DNA of 64,000 bases, taken from positions 186,001-250,000 of the forward strand of contig CAYNTO010000002.1 in assembly GCA_964400355.1 (NCBI GenBank), written 5' to 3'. Origin of the DNA: JACKAL01 sp964400355 (GTDB lineage Bacteria > Bdellovibrionota > Bdellovibrionia > Bdellovibrionales > JAGQZY01). This document shows positions 35,946 through 44,642 of the stretch, one piece after another. Within the stretch, counting starts at the first letter, position 1; every line of letters begins with the position of its first letter. Below the pieces are notes generated by a model. It was not told where the DNA came from. It saw nothing but the letters and a program-made list of their open reading frames with translations, and made no database searches. The translations under genes were made by a program, and so were the position numbers.

Positions 35946-36059
35946 ATGAAAGTTCGCGCTTCTGTGAAGAAAATCTGTAATAAATGCAAGGTTTTAAAGC
36001 GTCGTGGTGTTGTTCGCGTAATCTGCGAGAATCCTAAACACAAGCAAAGGCAAGGTTAG
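35946..36059 (+). CDS. rpmJ: 50S ribosomal protein L36 (zinc form)
   Basis: A 37-residue protein follows a strong TTTTGGAGGA ribosome site. It reads MKVRASVKKICNKCKV at the start, and C11, C14, C27 and H32 form the zinc ribbon. rpsM follows two bases later. A 194-base spacer after adk may hold a promoter, but none is convincing. Confidence 0.95.
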   Translation: MKVRASVKKICNKCKVLKRRGVVRVICENPKHKQRQG

Positions 36060-36061
36060 AA

Positions 36062-36439
36062 ATGGCCCGTATTTCTGGTATTGATATTCCAAAACAAAAA
36101 CGCGTGGAAGTGAGCCTCACTTACATTTACGGTGTTGGAAGAAAACGAGCTCAAGACATCTGTAAAGCTATGGGCTTTGCACCGTCGAAGAGAACATCAG
36201 AGCTCAACGATGAAGATGTTGCGAAAATTCGTGACTACATCCAAGCCAATTTCAAAATCGAAGGCGACCTTCGCCGCGAAATCTCTCAAGCTATTAAGCG
36301 CCTGACCGATCTCGGTACTTACCGAGGCTTACGCCATAAAAAAGGTTTACCGGTCCGTGGCCAAAGAACGAAATCCAATGCACGTACTCGCAAAGGGCCT
36401 CGTAAGACAGTTGCTAACAAGAAAAAAGCAGTGATGTAA
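36062..36439 (+). CDS. rpsM: 30S ribosomal protein S13
   Basis: S13 contacts tRNA and the 50S subunit. The 125 residues begin MARISGIDIPKQKRVEVSLT and include RGLRHKKGLPVRGQRTKSNA. It is the first of the alpha-operon group. Confidence 0.97.
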   Translation: MARISGIDIPKQKRVEVSLTYIYGVGRKRAQDICKAMGFAPSKRTSELNDEDVAKIRDYIQANFKIEGDLRREISQAIKRLTDLGTYRGLRHKKGLPVRGQRTKSNARTRKGPRKTVANKKKAVM

Positions 36440-36452
36440 GGATAAGGGAAAA

Positions 36453-36857
36453 ATGGCTGATAATAAAAACCCACAAGCGAATAAACCTGTTAAGAAAAAA
36501 ACCAAGAAGAACATTCCTTCAGGGAAATGTTACGTATCCGCTGGTTTCGGAAACACGATCATCACGATCACAGATCCTATGGGTAACACCATCAGCTGGT
36601 CTGCATCGGGTAAGCTCGGTTTCAAAGGCAGCCGTAAGGGAACTCCTTTTGCATCTCAGCTGGCTGCTGAAGACGCTGCTAAACAGGCGATCGAGCAAGG
36701 TGTGCGTTCAGTAGACGTGTACCTTACTGGTCCCGGAGCTGGCCGTGAGCCAGCGATTCGTGCGATTGCAAATGCGGGAATCAAAGTGAACTCGATGAGA
36801 GACATGACTCCAGTTCCGCACAACGGTTGCCGCCCACCGAAGCGCCGTAGAGTTTAA
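36453..36857 (+). CDS. rpsK: 30S ribosomal protein S11
   Basis: S11 forms part of the platform. The 134 residues have a Lys-rich N-terminus and the conserved GNTISWSASGKLGFKGSRK and PHNGCRPPKRRRV. rpsD, which normally follows, is missing. Confidence 0.97.
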   Translation: MADNKNPQANKPVKKKTKKNIPSGKCYVSAGFGNTIITITDPMGNTISWSASGKLGFKGSRKGTPFASQLAAEDAAKQAIEQGVRSVDVYLTGPGAGREPAIRAIANAGIKVNSMRDMTPVPHNGCRPPKRRRV

Positions 36858-36876
36858 TATTTAGGATTTTACTAAG

Positions 36877-36891
36877 CCGCTATTAGAGCGG
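36877..36891 (+). promoter_or_regulatory. Small hairpin in the rpsK-rpoA spacer
   Basis: CCGCT-ATTAG-AGCGG lies in the 104-base spacer that replaces rpsD. It has no T tract. It may be an mRNA processing or control element. Confidence 0.3.
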
Positions 36892-36961
36892 ACTTCGTCG
36901 GCGGATCTGGTCGACAGAAGATGAGTGTTAAAGGATTTTTTAATTTTTTTGAGGAGAGTTC

Positions 36962-38014
36962 ATGCAGCAAGATCATTATTACATGTTTTGGAGAGATTTG
37001 ATCGGCCCTAAAGGCGTCGAGATTGATTCAGATAGCCTTTCGGCGACGTATGGTAAATTCACTATTCGTCCTCTCGAGCGCGGTTACGGTACAACTGTTG
37101 GTAACTCTCTTCGTCGCGTTTTGTTGAGCTCTATGATGGGTTCTTCAGTAACGAGCGTAAAATTCGATAAAGTTCTTCATGAGTTCTCCACGATGCCAGA
37201 CATCATGGAAGACGTGACAGATATCATTTTAAATTTAAAACAAGTTCGCTTTAAGCAACACACTCCAGATACCGTGACTCTGAAAGTTTCAAAGAATGGC
37301 GCTGGTAAAGTGACTGCGGCTGACATCCAAGCTTCCGACAAAGTAGAGGTTTTGAATCCAGAGCAGCATATTTGCACAATCGGCGGCAGCGGTAAGTTCG
37401 ATGCAGAAATTACGGTTCAGTTTGGCCGCGGTTATGTTCCTGCAGAAGAGCTCAACATTATGAATGCGGGCGTTGGTGTTATCCCTGTGGATGCGATTTT
37501 TTCTCCTATCCGTCGCGTGAACTACAACGTAACAAACGCGCGTGTGGGTCAAAAAACAGATTACGATCAACTCACTCTCGAAGTGTGGACGGATGGCTCT
37601 ATTAAGCCTGAAGAAGCCGTAGCATTGGCAGCAAAGATCATGAAAGAGCAACTCCAAGTGTTTGTGACTTTCGATGAAGCCACTGAGCCAGTTACCCACA
37701 GCGAAACTAAGTCTTCGCCTGTGCTCAACGACAACCTTTTCCGCTCTGTAGATGATCTTGAGCTTTCTGTGCGCAGTGCAAACTGCCTTAAGAACGCCAA
37801 TATCCGCTTTATCGGTGAGCTTGTTGTTCGCTCTGAGGCCGAAATGCTCAAGACAAAAAACTTTGGTAGAAAATCATTGAACGAAATTAAAGAAATCCTA
37901 AGCGAAATGGGACTTGGACTTGGTATGAAGATCGAAGGATGGCCACCACCAGGATGGAATCCAAATACAGCAGCGGCTGCGACTTCCCAAAGACAAGATC
38001 CACAACAGCAGTAA
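36962..38014 (+). CDS. rpoA: RNA polymerase alpha subunit
   Basis: This 350-residue protein has an N-terminal dimerisation domain (RPLERGYGTTVGNSLRRVLLSS) and a C-terminal domain (FRSVDDLELSVRSANCLKNANI) that binds UP elements and activators. A GAGGAGAG ribosome site precedes the ATG. The C-terminal tail is Gln-rich. Confidence 0.98.
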   Translation: MQQDHYYMFWRDLIGPKGVEIDSDSLSATYGKFTIRPLERGYGTTVGNSLRRVLLSSMMGSSVTSVKFDKVLHEFSTMPDIMEDVTDIILNLKQVRFKQHTPDTVTLKVSKNGAGKVTAADIQASDKVEVLNPEQHICTIGGSGKFDAEITVQFGRGYVPAEELNIMNAGVGVIPVDAIFSPIRRVNYNVTNARVGQKTDYDQLTLEVWTDGSIKPEEAVALAAKIMKEQLQVFVTFDEATEPVTHSETKSSPVLNDNLFRSVDDLELSVRSANCLKNANIRFIGELVVRSEAEMLKTKNFGRKSLNEIKEILSEMGLGLGMKIEGWPPPGWNPNTAAAATSQRQDPQQQ

Positions 38015-38042
38015 TTATTAAGAATCGTACTGGAGTAGTGTT

Positions 38043-38594
38043 ATGAGACACAGAAGAAAAACGAAATATTTTAGCCGTAAGACGAACCCGCGCAAAGCCC
38101 TCATCCGTGGACTAGTGACGTCTCTTGTTGAGCATGGTCGTATTAAAACGACTCTTGCAAAAGCAAAAGAACTTCGCCGCCATGTTGAGCGTGCCATCAC
38201 TTTGGGTAAAAAAGGCGATCTGAACACACGTCGTGTTCTGTTAGCTCGTTATCCCAATGAAGGTGTGATCGAGAACATCCTTGCGGATCTTGCTCCACGC
38301 TTTAAAGACCGCCCAGGTGGTTACACGCGTATTCTTAAAATCTCGAACCGTCCCGGTGATGCCGCTCCACAAGCGTTCATCGAATTCGTAGATTACGAAG
38401 CCAAGACGTACAACGAGAAAAAAGTGAAGATCAAAGTACCAAACGAAAAGCGTAAGCTCGTTGAGAAAGAATTCACAAAAACGGAACTTGCTGCGTACAA
38501 CAAAAAACGCAATGAGAAAAAAGCGTACGCTACGCTTAAGACCAACCGTAGAAAACAAAAAGCAGATCGTCGCGTTCTCCGCGCGAGCCTGTAA
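38043..38594 (+). CDS. rplQ: 50S ribosomal protein L17 with a long C-terminal extension
   Basis: L17 surrounds the tunnel exit. The first 120 residues match the family (MRHRRKTKYFSRKTNPRKAL; LFxxLAPRFKDRPGGYTRI-like). A further stretch of about 60 Lys/Glu/Arg-rich residues makes it 183 long, against about 120-130 in common species. The extension would reach outward near the exit. Confidence 0.96.
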   Translation: MRHRRKTKYFSRKTNPRKALIRGLVTSLVEHGRIKTTLAKAKELRRHVERAITLGKKGDLNTRRVLLARYPNEGVIENILADLAPRFKDRPGGYTRILKISNRPGDAAPQAFIEFVDYEAKTYNEKKVKIKVPNEKRKLVEKEFTKTELAAYNKKRNEKKAYATLKTNRRKQKADRRVLRASL

Positions 38595-38614
38595 GCGATT
38601 TAGGGCTTATTGGA

Positions 38615-39205
38615 ATGCCGAAAAGCCTCAAACGTGTATCAATAGCCCTACTGTTTACAGGAGGGCTTTTTTTTATTCTCTTTTTAGGGTGGCGTGAACT
38701 CTCGGATCGCTATTCCACGCACCACGCTCCGGTGGCTTACGATGTGCTCAACTTTTTGGAAAAGAATCCGTTCACCTCACTCAAGGGTGTCGAGGTTGTC
38801 GATCTTAATGAAAAGCCCGTGAACATCGGCGATTTTGGTAAAGATAAGATTGTCATCCTTAACTTTTGGGCCTCATGGTGTGAGCCGTGCGCCGAAGAGT
38901 TTCCGTCCATGGTCAAGCTCCTCAACGAGTTCCCACAGGAGCTTGTTATCCTCGCTGTATCGAACGATTCCAGCAAGGGGGATATCGAGACGTTCAGCAA
39001 AGCCTTCGGCCTTCTGGGCGTGGATGGAATGCATCTCTTGTGGGATAAGGATCTCAAGGCCGCGCGGGCCTTTGAAGTGGGGAAGCTTCCCGAATCCTAC
39101 ATTTTTGCACGTGACGGAAAGCTCTTGCGCAAAATCGTCGGCGCGCGCGACTGGGCCAACGACGATGCGCGCGCTTATTTTAAGGTCCTCACAGGCAAAA
39201 AATAA
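38615..39205 (+). CDS. TlpA/ResA-like membrane-anchored thioredoxin
   Basis: This is a 196-residue protein. An N-terminal hydrophobic segment (about 8-26) is an uncleaved anchor or signal. The periplasmic part has a thioredoxin fold with the active site WASWCEPC near residue 90, and a cis-Pro-like GKLPESY near 165. Such proteins reduce disulfides in cytochrome c maturation or other envelope proteins. It begins 20 bases after rplQ. The rplQ operon terminator lies inside its first 20 codons, so operon readthrough would be limited. Confidence 0.85.
   Translation: MPKSLKRVSIALLFTGGLFFILFLGWRELSDRYSTHHAPVAYDVLNFLEKNPFTSLKGVEVVDLNEKPVNIGDFGKDKIVILNFWASWCEPCAEEFPSMVKLLNEFPQELVILAVSNDSSKGDIETFSKAFGLLGVDGMHLLWDKDLKAARAFEVGKLPESYIFARDGKLLRKIVGARDWANDDARAYFKVLTGKK
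38644..38674 (+). terminator. Alpha-operon terminator inside the tlpA-like gene
   Basis: AGCCCT and CTG pair with CAG and AGGGCT around a TTTA loop, followed by eight T residues. It is a textbook intrinsic terminator but is also codons 10-20 of the following gene, encoding part of its hydrophobic anchor. Confidence 0.8.
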
Positions 39206-39322
39206 TCGGAAAATTGGCCAAACAAACCGCCTACGGATCGAACGAGTCCGTCATGTGAGGCCTAAAGGTCTAGGTGTTGAGGATCAGTTTTGCGGTTCGA
39301 GCGAGCCGATTTATGATGGGGC

Positions 39323-40834
39323 ATGATTTCCATTATCCTTGCTTTTCATGTATTTGCCTCCGCAGAAATAAAAACCAGCTCCCCAGTGGAAGACGCCGCG
39401 CCCAGTTCCAGTGCGCAGGCGCTTGCTGATAAACTTTCGCAATTTAGCCAATGCGCAAAGGATCCAAAAGTTTGGCCAAAGACAATGTTCCATAAAAATC
39501 CGATGGCCTTTGTCGACGAAAACGGAACTCCCTGGCGCTGGAGTGCGGACACGGGATTAGTTGCGGTGACCGATGCGGCCGATGCCGCAACAATCAAAAA
39601 ACTATCGCAACATCGAGTTTGGACGTCCAATGATCAAAAAAATCCACCAGAGGTGATTTTGAACATGGGCATCTCAAAGGCCAATGTTGAGAAGAAAACC
39701 GGCCAACACGGTGGCGCTGGTTCGCAACAGCCCAAGCCTAAGCCGTCGAAAGAATGCAAAGCTGCAGCAGATATGAGAGCTCAACTCACACAAAATATTC
39801 CAAAATCTGCCGGTTCCGATTTCGTCACTGAAACGTTCAAACTCGGCGTGCACGAAAGTATGCATATCCATGATCAAAACAATCCTACCTGCTGGAAGCA
39901 CACACTGGACGCCAACTCCGCGTCTATGGAGCGCATCAACAGTTATCCCCTGGACGCGAAGCCGAGGCAGATGCGCTACAAGTTAAAGGTGGCACTTCGA
40001 CGTGCTCTCGAGGCACCAGCAGGGGCAGAGCGGCAAAAGTATTTAGAAGAGGCGGCACATTGGCACAAAACCTATAAAGCTCAATACAAGGGGAAAGAGG
40101 AGTTTGAGGGACCAGACATATTTGAAGGCTCTGCTCGTTACATCGATTTAGTAGCCACAAAAATTGATTGCTCAAAGCCCGTCACCGCCGAGCATTTGGC
40201 CAAAGCGAGTCGCGAGGCCGTTCTTGAGGGAGTCGATGAGCAGCCCCAGCCGACCGCGGATACTGAGGCCTACTTTTTGGGGGCTTTGTCAGGAGCGCTT
40301 CTGGATCAGCGTGCTATCGATTGGAAATCGAAAACAACTAAAGGGGTCTCGCCACTCGATCAACTATTAGACAATGTGCGGCCGAGCACTGGCGCCCTTA
40401 AGGATTCCAAACGGCTCGACAACGTGGCCGCGGCTTCTCCGAATGCAACAGAAGCGTGCGCGGTGAAACCCGACTTTGAGTATCTAAAAAATGCCAAGGA
40501 CAGCAAAAAATATGCATGGGTGTCTGTTCCCACTTCGCGCTACATGGGGCAGGGAGCGTATGACGGCAAATCAGTACTCCCAACATCGAAAAAAGTTTTA
40601 GTGGACAGCACGGCACTGGGCGGGACTATGAAGGCCGAGAAAATGCCACTCGTAGTGTCCAACGACAATCCGTGCGGCGGGGCAAATGCAATGATGGTTC
40701 TCGTCGAGCGGGAGTCCATTGTGAATGGCAGTGTGAATTTCTCGAGAGATGGCAACGAAGCTGCAAAAGTTTCGGGCTCCGTCGAAACCTCGTCGCGCTC
40801 ATCATCGCTCGGTGATGTGTACTGCGGTAAATAA
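39323..40834 (+). CDS. Exported protein with an HExxH motif
   Basis: This is a 503-residue protein with a short signal peptide (about residues 1-14, ending ASA). HESMH at 177-181 is a zinc-metalloprotease-type HExxH motif. A conserved-looking EGSARYID at 268-275 could give the third ligand. Cysteines at several positions fit an exported disulfide-bonded protein. I do not recognise the family, and catalysis is unproved. It is convergent with the next gene. Confidence 0.6.
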   Translation: MISIILAFHVFASAEIKTSSPVEDAAPSSSAQALADKLSQFSQCAKDPKVWPKTMFHKNPMAFVDENGTPWRWSADTGLVAVTDAADAATIKKLSQHRVWTSNDQKNPPEVILNMGISKANVEKKTGQHGGAGSQQPKPKPSKECKAAADMRAQLTQNIPKSAGSDFVTETFKLGVHESMHIHDQNNPTCWKHTLDANSASMERINSYPLDAKPRQMRYKLKVALRRALEAPAGAERQKYLEEAAHWHKTYKAQYKGKEEFEGPDIFEGSARYIDLVATKIDCSKPVTAEHLAKASREAVLEGVDEQPQPTADTEAYFLGALSGALLDQRAIDWKSKTTKGVSPLDQLLDNVRPSTGALKDSKRLDNVAAASPNATEACAVKPDFEYLKNAKDSKKYAWVSVPTSRYMGQGAYDGKSVLPTSKKVLVDSTALGGTMKAEKMPLVVSNDNPCGGANAMMVLVERESIVNGSVNFSRDGNEAAKVSGSVETSSRSSSLGDVYCGK

Positions 40835-40838
40835 GTGG

Positions 40839-40856
40839 CGCCCGCGAGTGCGGGCG
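40839..40856. terminator. Hairpin between convergent genes
   Basis: CGCCCGC-GAGT-GCGGGCG is a perfect seven-base stem in the 27-base gap between two convergent stop codons. No long T run follows on either side, so its strength is uncertain. Confidence 0.45.
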
Positions 40857-40861
40857 ACGGC

Positions 40862-42784
40862 TTAAAATTTAAACTTGAGGCCCTTGAGGAGTTTTTTTCC
40901 TTCCTCTTTGAGTTTGTCGCCTTGTTTGCTCTTGGCTTTGTCTTTTTCTTCGTTGAGTTTTTGTTTGAGCAAGTTGACGGCGTCTTCTTTACTTTTTAGT
41001 GACACGCCAAATTGCTTTTCGAAGTCTTGAACTTTGGAGAGGAGTTTTTGCTTTTCACCTTCTACTTTTTCGTTCACGGCGGCGCGCAGCTTTGTTTTAA
41101 GTTCGGCCACTTGTTTATCAAACTCCGCTTTGAGCGCCGCTTGCAGGCGATCGCCGATGTTGGACCCTAAATCAAAATCCAAGCTCTTCCAGGTACCGGT
41201 GGCACTCCCGTTAAGTGTGAGTGCGCCTAAGCCATTGGCCACATTGGTGAGGATTTCTTTGGCTTTGGCCTTTTCCGCCTCAACGATGTAGTTGATTTTA
41301 TCAAATCCGGCGTTGAACTTGATATCGACGTTTTCCTCCTGAAGCGCAATATTCAGTTCCGAGGATCCTGAGGCTTGTGCAAAGCCAAATGTCACATCTT
41401 TCGATTTGGAGAGCATCACATCTTTGAGCGGAAACGCGCCGATTTTTATCTGGCCGGATTCTTTGGGAACGACCGTGGTGTGATCGATGATAGCGTGAAT
41501 CAGCACACCGTAGATGTTGCTGTTGGGGAATTCGCCAGAGAGTTTGGCCTGAAGCGGGCGCCCTAGAGCTTTCTGATCGTCGGTGATATCGATGATCTCA
41601 CCGCCCATGGTTCCTGAAAAGCCATTCGGTGTGGCTTTGGAGCTGATGGCAGCTTTGGCGATCCAGAACTTAGGGTAGTGGTTCGTTTTTGGAAATTTAT
41701 AATCGCGCCCCACTTCGCGCTCGCGCGGAGTGAATTCTGGTGGGCGGTCTTTTTTGGGTGGCGGCATGTACTCGCGCGCAACGCGCATGTATTTTTCTAC
41801 GCGCTGAATCTCTTTTCCAAACTGGCGGCCAAACACACGCATGGCGAGATCTTTCGGATCCAAAGACGGAATTCCCATTTTGGCTTCCAAGTCTTTGATG
41901 TCCTCATCCACGTACTTTTTAATATCTCCGTAAATGTTTTTATAAGCATTGATGTCACCGGTTAACGCATCTTTAGATTGATCGACCTCTTTGATTTTGC
42001 TGTCGACCTCTTTGTAGATTTTGTCGATCTCGTTGATGGCGTTCACAACGGCGACGGGATCTTTACCATCAATTTTTAGAGCTTTGATGCGCGCTTCGTA
42101 AGCCTTGAACTCTTCTTGCTTAGGAAGTTTTTCAATGCGCTCTTTCCAGAGTTTTTCTTTTTCTTTGAGTTCCGCTTCCATTTTAGTCACAAACTGCGAT
42201 GTCTTAAGATTGCCTTCCATCTCTTTGAGTTTGTCTTTGTAATCTGTTCCCGAGGCTACCTGCGCTATGTCGCCGAAGATGCTGCCGTCGAGCGCGCGTT
42301 GGGTAACAGCGAGAGCGCTGCCTTTGACCGATTCCATTCCGTTTTCGGAGCTCTTCTTGGGAGGAAGAACTTTGCCGGCGCGTTTGCGGGTGGAGTTGAT
42401 CATGATGTCGGAAACCGAGGCCAAAGGAATGATCACTTTGCCGCGAAGGAGTCCGCCCCACGTGGCTTTAAAATTGATGCCGCCGATCTGCACGATGTTT
42501 TCGATGGGTTTTTCTTTGTTAGTGACTTCGATGTTGGCGATGTCGAGAGAGGCATCGAGAAAACTTGTTTTGAGGCTTCCCACATTCACTTCCGCACCGT
42601 TGGCGTAAGTGCCGCCGTACTCAATCGCCATTTTAATGTGATGATCGAAGAAAAATTTAAAATAGGCGAACATCAGTAAAAAAACGATCGTTACCGGAAT
42701 GACCGCTTCGTAGCGAATCGGGCCTTTTTTCTTTTTTGCCTTTATGGGTTTTGGTTGCTGGGTTGGTGCTTGAGCGTCGGCCAT
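40862..42784 (-). CDS. Membrane-anchored AsmA-like protein (resembles TIGR03545)
   Basis: This is a 640-residue protein. After a Lys-rich cytoplasmic start there is one membrane segment (about 29-47, VIPVTIVFLLMFAYFKFFF). It is followed by AsmA-like beta-rich segments (VGSLKTSFLDASLDIANIEVTN), long charged coiled-coil regions (about 195-320), another beta-rich part, and a Lys/Glu coiled-coil tail. Its layout and its partner gene fit the uncharacterised TIGR03545 family. AsmA-like proteins are linked to lipid transport across the envelope; that role is only inferred here. Confidence 0.6.
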   Translation of the reverse strand: MADAQAPTQQPKPIKAKKKKGPIRYEAVIPVTIVFLLMFAYFKFFFDHHIKMAIEYGGTYANGAEVNVGSLKTSFLDASLDIANIEVTNKEKPIENIVQIGGINFKATWGGLLRGKVIIPLASVSDIMINSTRKRAGKVLPPKKSSENGMESVKGSALAVTQRALDGSIFGDIAQVASGTDYKDKLKEMEGNLKTSQFVTKMEAELKEKEKLWKERIEKLPKQEEFKAYEARIKALKIDGKDPVAVVNAINEIDKIYKEVDSKIKEVDQSKDALTGDINAYKNIYGDIKKYVDEDIKDLEAKMGIPSLDPKDLAMRVFGRQFGKEIQRVEKYMRVAREYMPPPKKDRPPEFTPREREVGRDYKFPKTNHYPKFWIAKAAISSKATPNGFSGTMGGEIIDITDDQKALGRPLQAKLSGEFPNSNIYGVLIHAIIDHTTVVPKESGQIKIGAFPLKDVMLSKSKDVTFGFAQASGSSELNIALQEENVDIKFNAGFDKINYIVEAEKAKAKEILTNVANGLGALTLNGSATGTWKSLDFDLGSNIGDRLQAALKAEFDKQVAELKTKLRAAVNEKVEGEKQKLLSKVQDFEKQFGVSLKSKEDAVNLLKQKLNEEKDKAKSKQGDKLKEEGKKLLKGLKFKF

Positions 42785-43317
42785 TATTCAACTCCTCCAT
42801 AAAGATTATTGTAGGTGGCGTACCAATTGTAAAACTTGGTGGCCGTGAAGTACTTCCATGCTTTTGTTTTTTGAGCTTTTACAACAACCGTGTTGCGATA
42901 CTTGGCGATCATGATTTTAGAGACGATAAAGACAAACGGAATCAAGGCGATCGATACCACGCCCGAACCCATAACGATGGTGTTATAAAAACGCGTCAGT
43001 GGGATGATCGGCATGTTGTACATTTCGGTGAAGAGACCTTGGAGCGCACCCATCTCCAGAACGGCCGCGCCGATCGGATTGAAGACCGGGTCGAGGAAGA
43101 AGGCGATAAATTTAAAGAAGAAAGCGGCGAGGAAGGCTGCGCCAATTTGAATTCTAAAAACAAACAGCAGCATAAACACCAAAACCGTTTGTAGAGAAAA
43201 GGCGGGGGTCATGCCCAGGATGAAGCCCATACAAACACCGAGCGCAATGGAGGTGGTTTCCGTATCGGAGTGGAGTAGTTTTACGAGTGCAAAGATCTGT
43301 TTAAGCAGTAACGTCAT
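42784..43317 (-). CDS. DUF2062-like membrane protein (resembles TIGR03546)
   Basis: This 177-residue protein has several membrane segments (about 23-50, 60-80 and 115-145). The N-terminal GVCMGFILGMTPAFSLQT resembles DUF2062 proteins. Its stop codon overlaps the start of the AsmA-like gene downstream, so the two are translated together. The pair resembles the TIGR03546-TIGR03545 module. Function unknown. Confidence 0.6.
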   Translation of the reverse strand: MTLLLKQIFALVKLLHSDTETTSIALGVCMGFILGMTPAFSLQTVLVFMLLFVFRIQIGAAFLAAFFFKFIAFFLDPVFNPIGAAVLEMGALQGLFTEMYNMPIIPLTRFYNTIVMGSGVVSIALIPFVFIVSKIMIAKYRNTVVVKAQKTKAWKYFTATKFYNWYATYNNLYGGVE

Positions 43318-43545
43318 GGAATATATCCCCCTTTAGTCTCGGGTATGGTTGGCGTGCACTGAGAATGGCCTAGTATAGAGGGGAGTTGAGGTACAAATAA
43401 AGGCAATTTCATTCTGCTTCTGCGTTGCATATAGGACCAGTTACTGAATGGAATCGTTCCCAGAATGACTAGTGACACCCCTCTAAAATACGGTATAACT
43501 GAAGCTTGCGCCTCTGTAATGGCTAGCCTTCTCGAGGAGAGATTT

Positions 43546-44634
43546 ATGATACCGTATTTGGATTTAAGCCCTTCTTATAAAAGAATTCAAAAAATAGTCG
43601 AACCGGAGATCCTCAACATCCTATCCAGTGGGCAGTACATCCTGGGTAAACATGTGGAAACCTGTGAGGCGGATCTTGCACAGTTTGTTGGCAGCAAACA
43701 CGCACTGGCTGTTTCTAACGGCACGATCGCGTTGATGATGGCGCTTCAAGCGATCGATGTTCAACCGGGCGACGAAGTGATTGTTCCAAGCTTTTCATTT
43801 TTTGCCACAGCGGAAGTGGTTTCCACCTTAGGTGCCAAGCCTGTATTCATCGATGTGGAGCGCGACACCTACAATATCGACATCAGCCAAATTGAAAAAG
43901 CCATCACAAAAAAAACCAAAGCGATTATGCCCGTTTCTCTTTTTGGACAAATGCCCGATCTTGAGGAAATCAATCAGATCGCTGAAAAACACAAATTAGT
44001 TGTGATCGAAGATGCGGCACAGAGTTTTGGTGCCACCTACAAAGGGCGCCGCAGCTGTTCTGTAACCCACATTGGTTGCACCAGTTTTTTCCCAGCTAAG
44101 CCGTTAGGCGCTGCCGGTGATGGTGGCGCTGTCTTCACCTCCAATACAGATTTGCATAAAAAGTTAGATTCTATCCGCGTTCACGGACAAACCAAGCGTT
44201 ACTATCATGAGTACATTGGTGTTAATGGCAGACTCGATCCCATACAGTGTGTGGTGATACGGGAAAAATTAAAATTTTATAACGATGATATCAAAGAGCG
44301 CCAACGCATTGGCAAAATCTACAATGACAGCTTTAAGGGGCTAAACCTTGTGGCTCCGCAAATCAAATCGGACCGCGAGTCTGTTTTTGCTCAGTACACC
44401 GTGGCTGTTCCCCATCGCGATCAGTTTGTAGAAAAGATGGGAAAACTGGGAGTGCCAACTTCGGTTCATTATCCTATGGGAATGCACGAACAGCCTGTTT
44501 ACAAAAGCATGTATGTGAAGTTACCGGTGACCGAAGATGTTTCCCGCAAGGTCGTCAGTTTACCGCTTTACCCCGGTATGCCTGATAAAGACATCGAGAC
44601 TGTGATCAAGGCCGTCAAAGAGACAGTGGGATAA
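43546..44634 (+). CDS. DegT/DnrJ/EryC1/StrS sugar aminotransferase
   Basis: This PLP enzyme adds an amino group to a nucleotide keto-sugar. The 362 residues from MIPYLDLSPSYKRIQ contain TSFFPAKPLGAAGDGGAV with the PLP lysine near 180. That segment resembles WbpE/WlbC-type UDP-sugar enzymes more than perosamine synthases. The ATG at 43546 follows CGAGGAGAG; an upstream GTG/ATG extension lacks family similarity. It is the first gene of the polysaccharide cluster. The substrate is not certain. Confidence 0.85.
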   Translation: MIPYLDLSPSYKRIQKIVEPEILNILSSGQYILGKHVETCEADLAQFVGSKHALAVSNGTIALMMALQAIDVQPGDEVIVPSFSFFATAEVVSTLGAKPVFIDVERDTYNIDISQIEKAITKKTKAIMPVSLFGQMPDLEEINQIAEKHKLVVIEDAAQSFGATYKGRRSCSVTHIGCTSFFPAKPLGAAGDGGAVFTSNTDLHKKLDSIRVHGQTKRYYHEYIGVNGRLDPIQCVVIREKLKFYNDDIKERQRIGKIYNDSFKGLNLVAPQIKSDRESVFAQYTVAVPHRDQFVEKMGKLGVPTSVHYPMGMHEQPVYKSMYVKLPVTEDVSRKVVSLPLYPGMPDKDIETVIKAVKETVG

Positions 44635-44642
44635 TTAAAAAA

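Noticed and set aside
42116..42679. 187-codon plus-strand open frame opposite the AsmA-like gene
   Set aside because: It is Phe/His-rich, a common shadow of Lys/Glu-rich coding on the other strand, and has no independent support.
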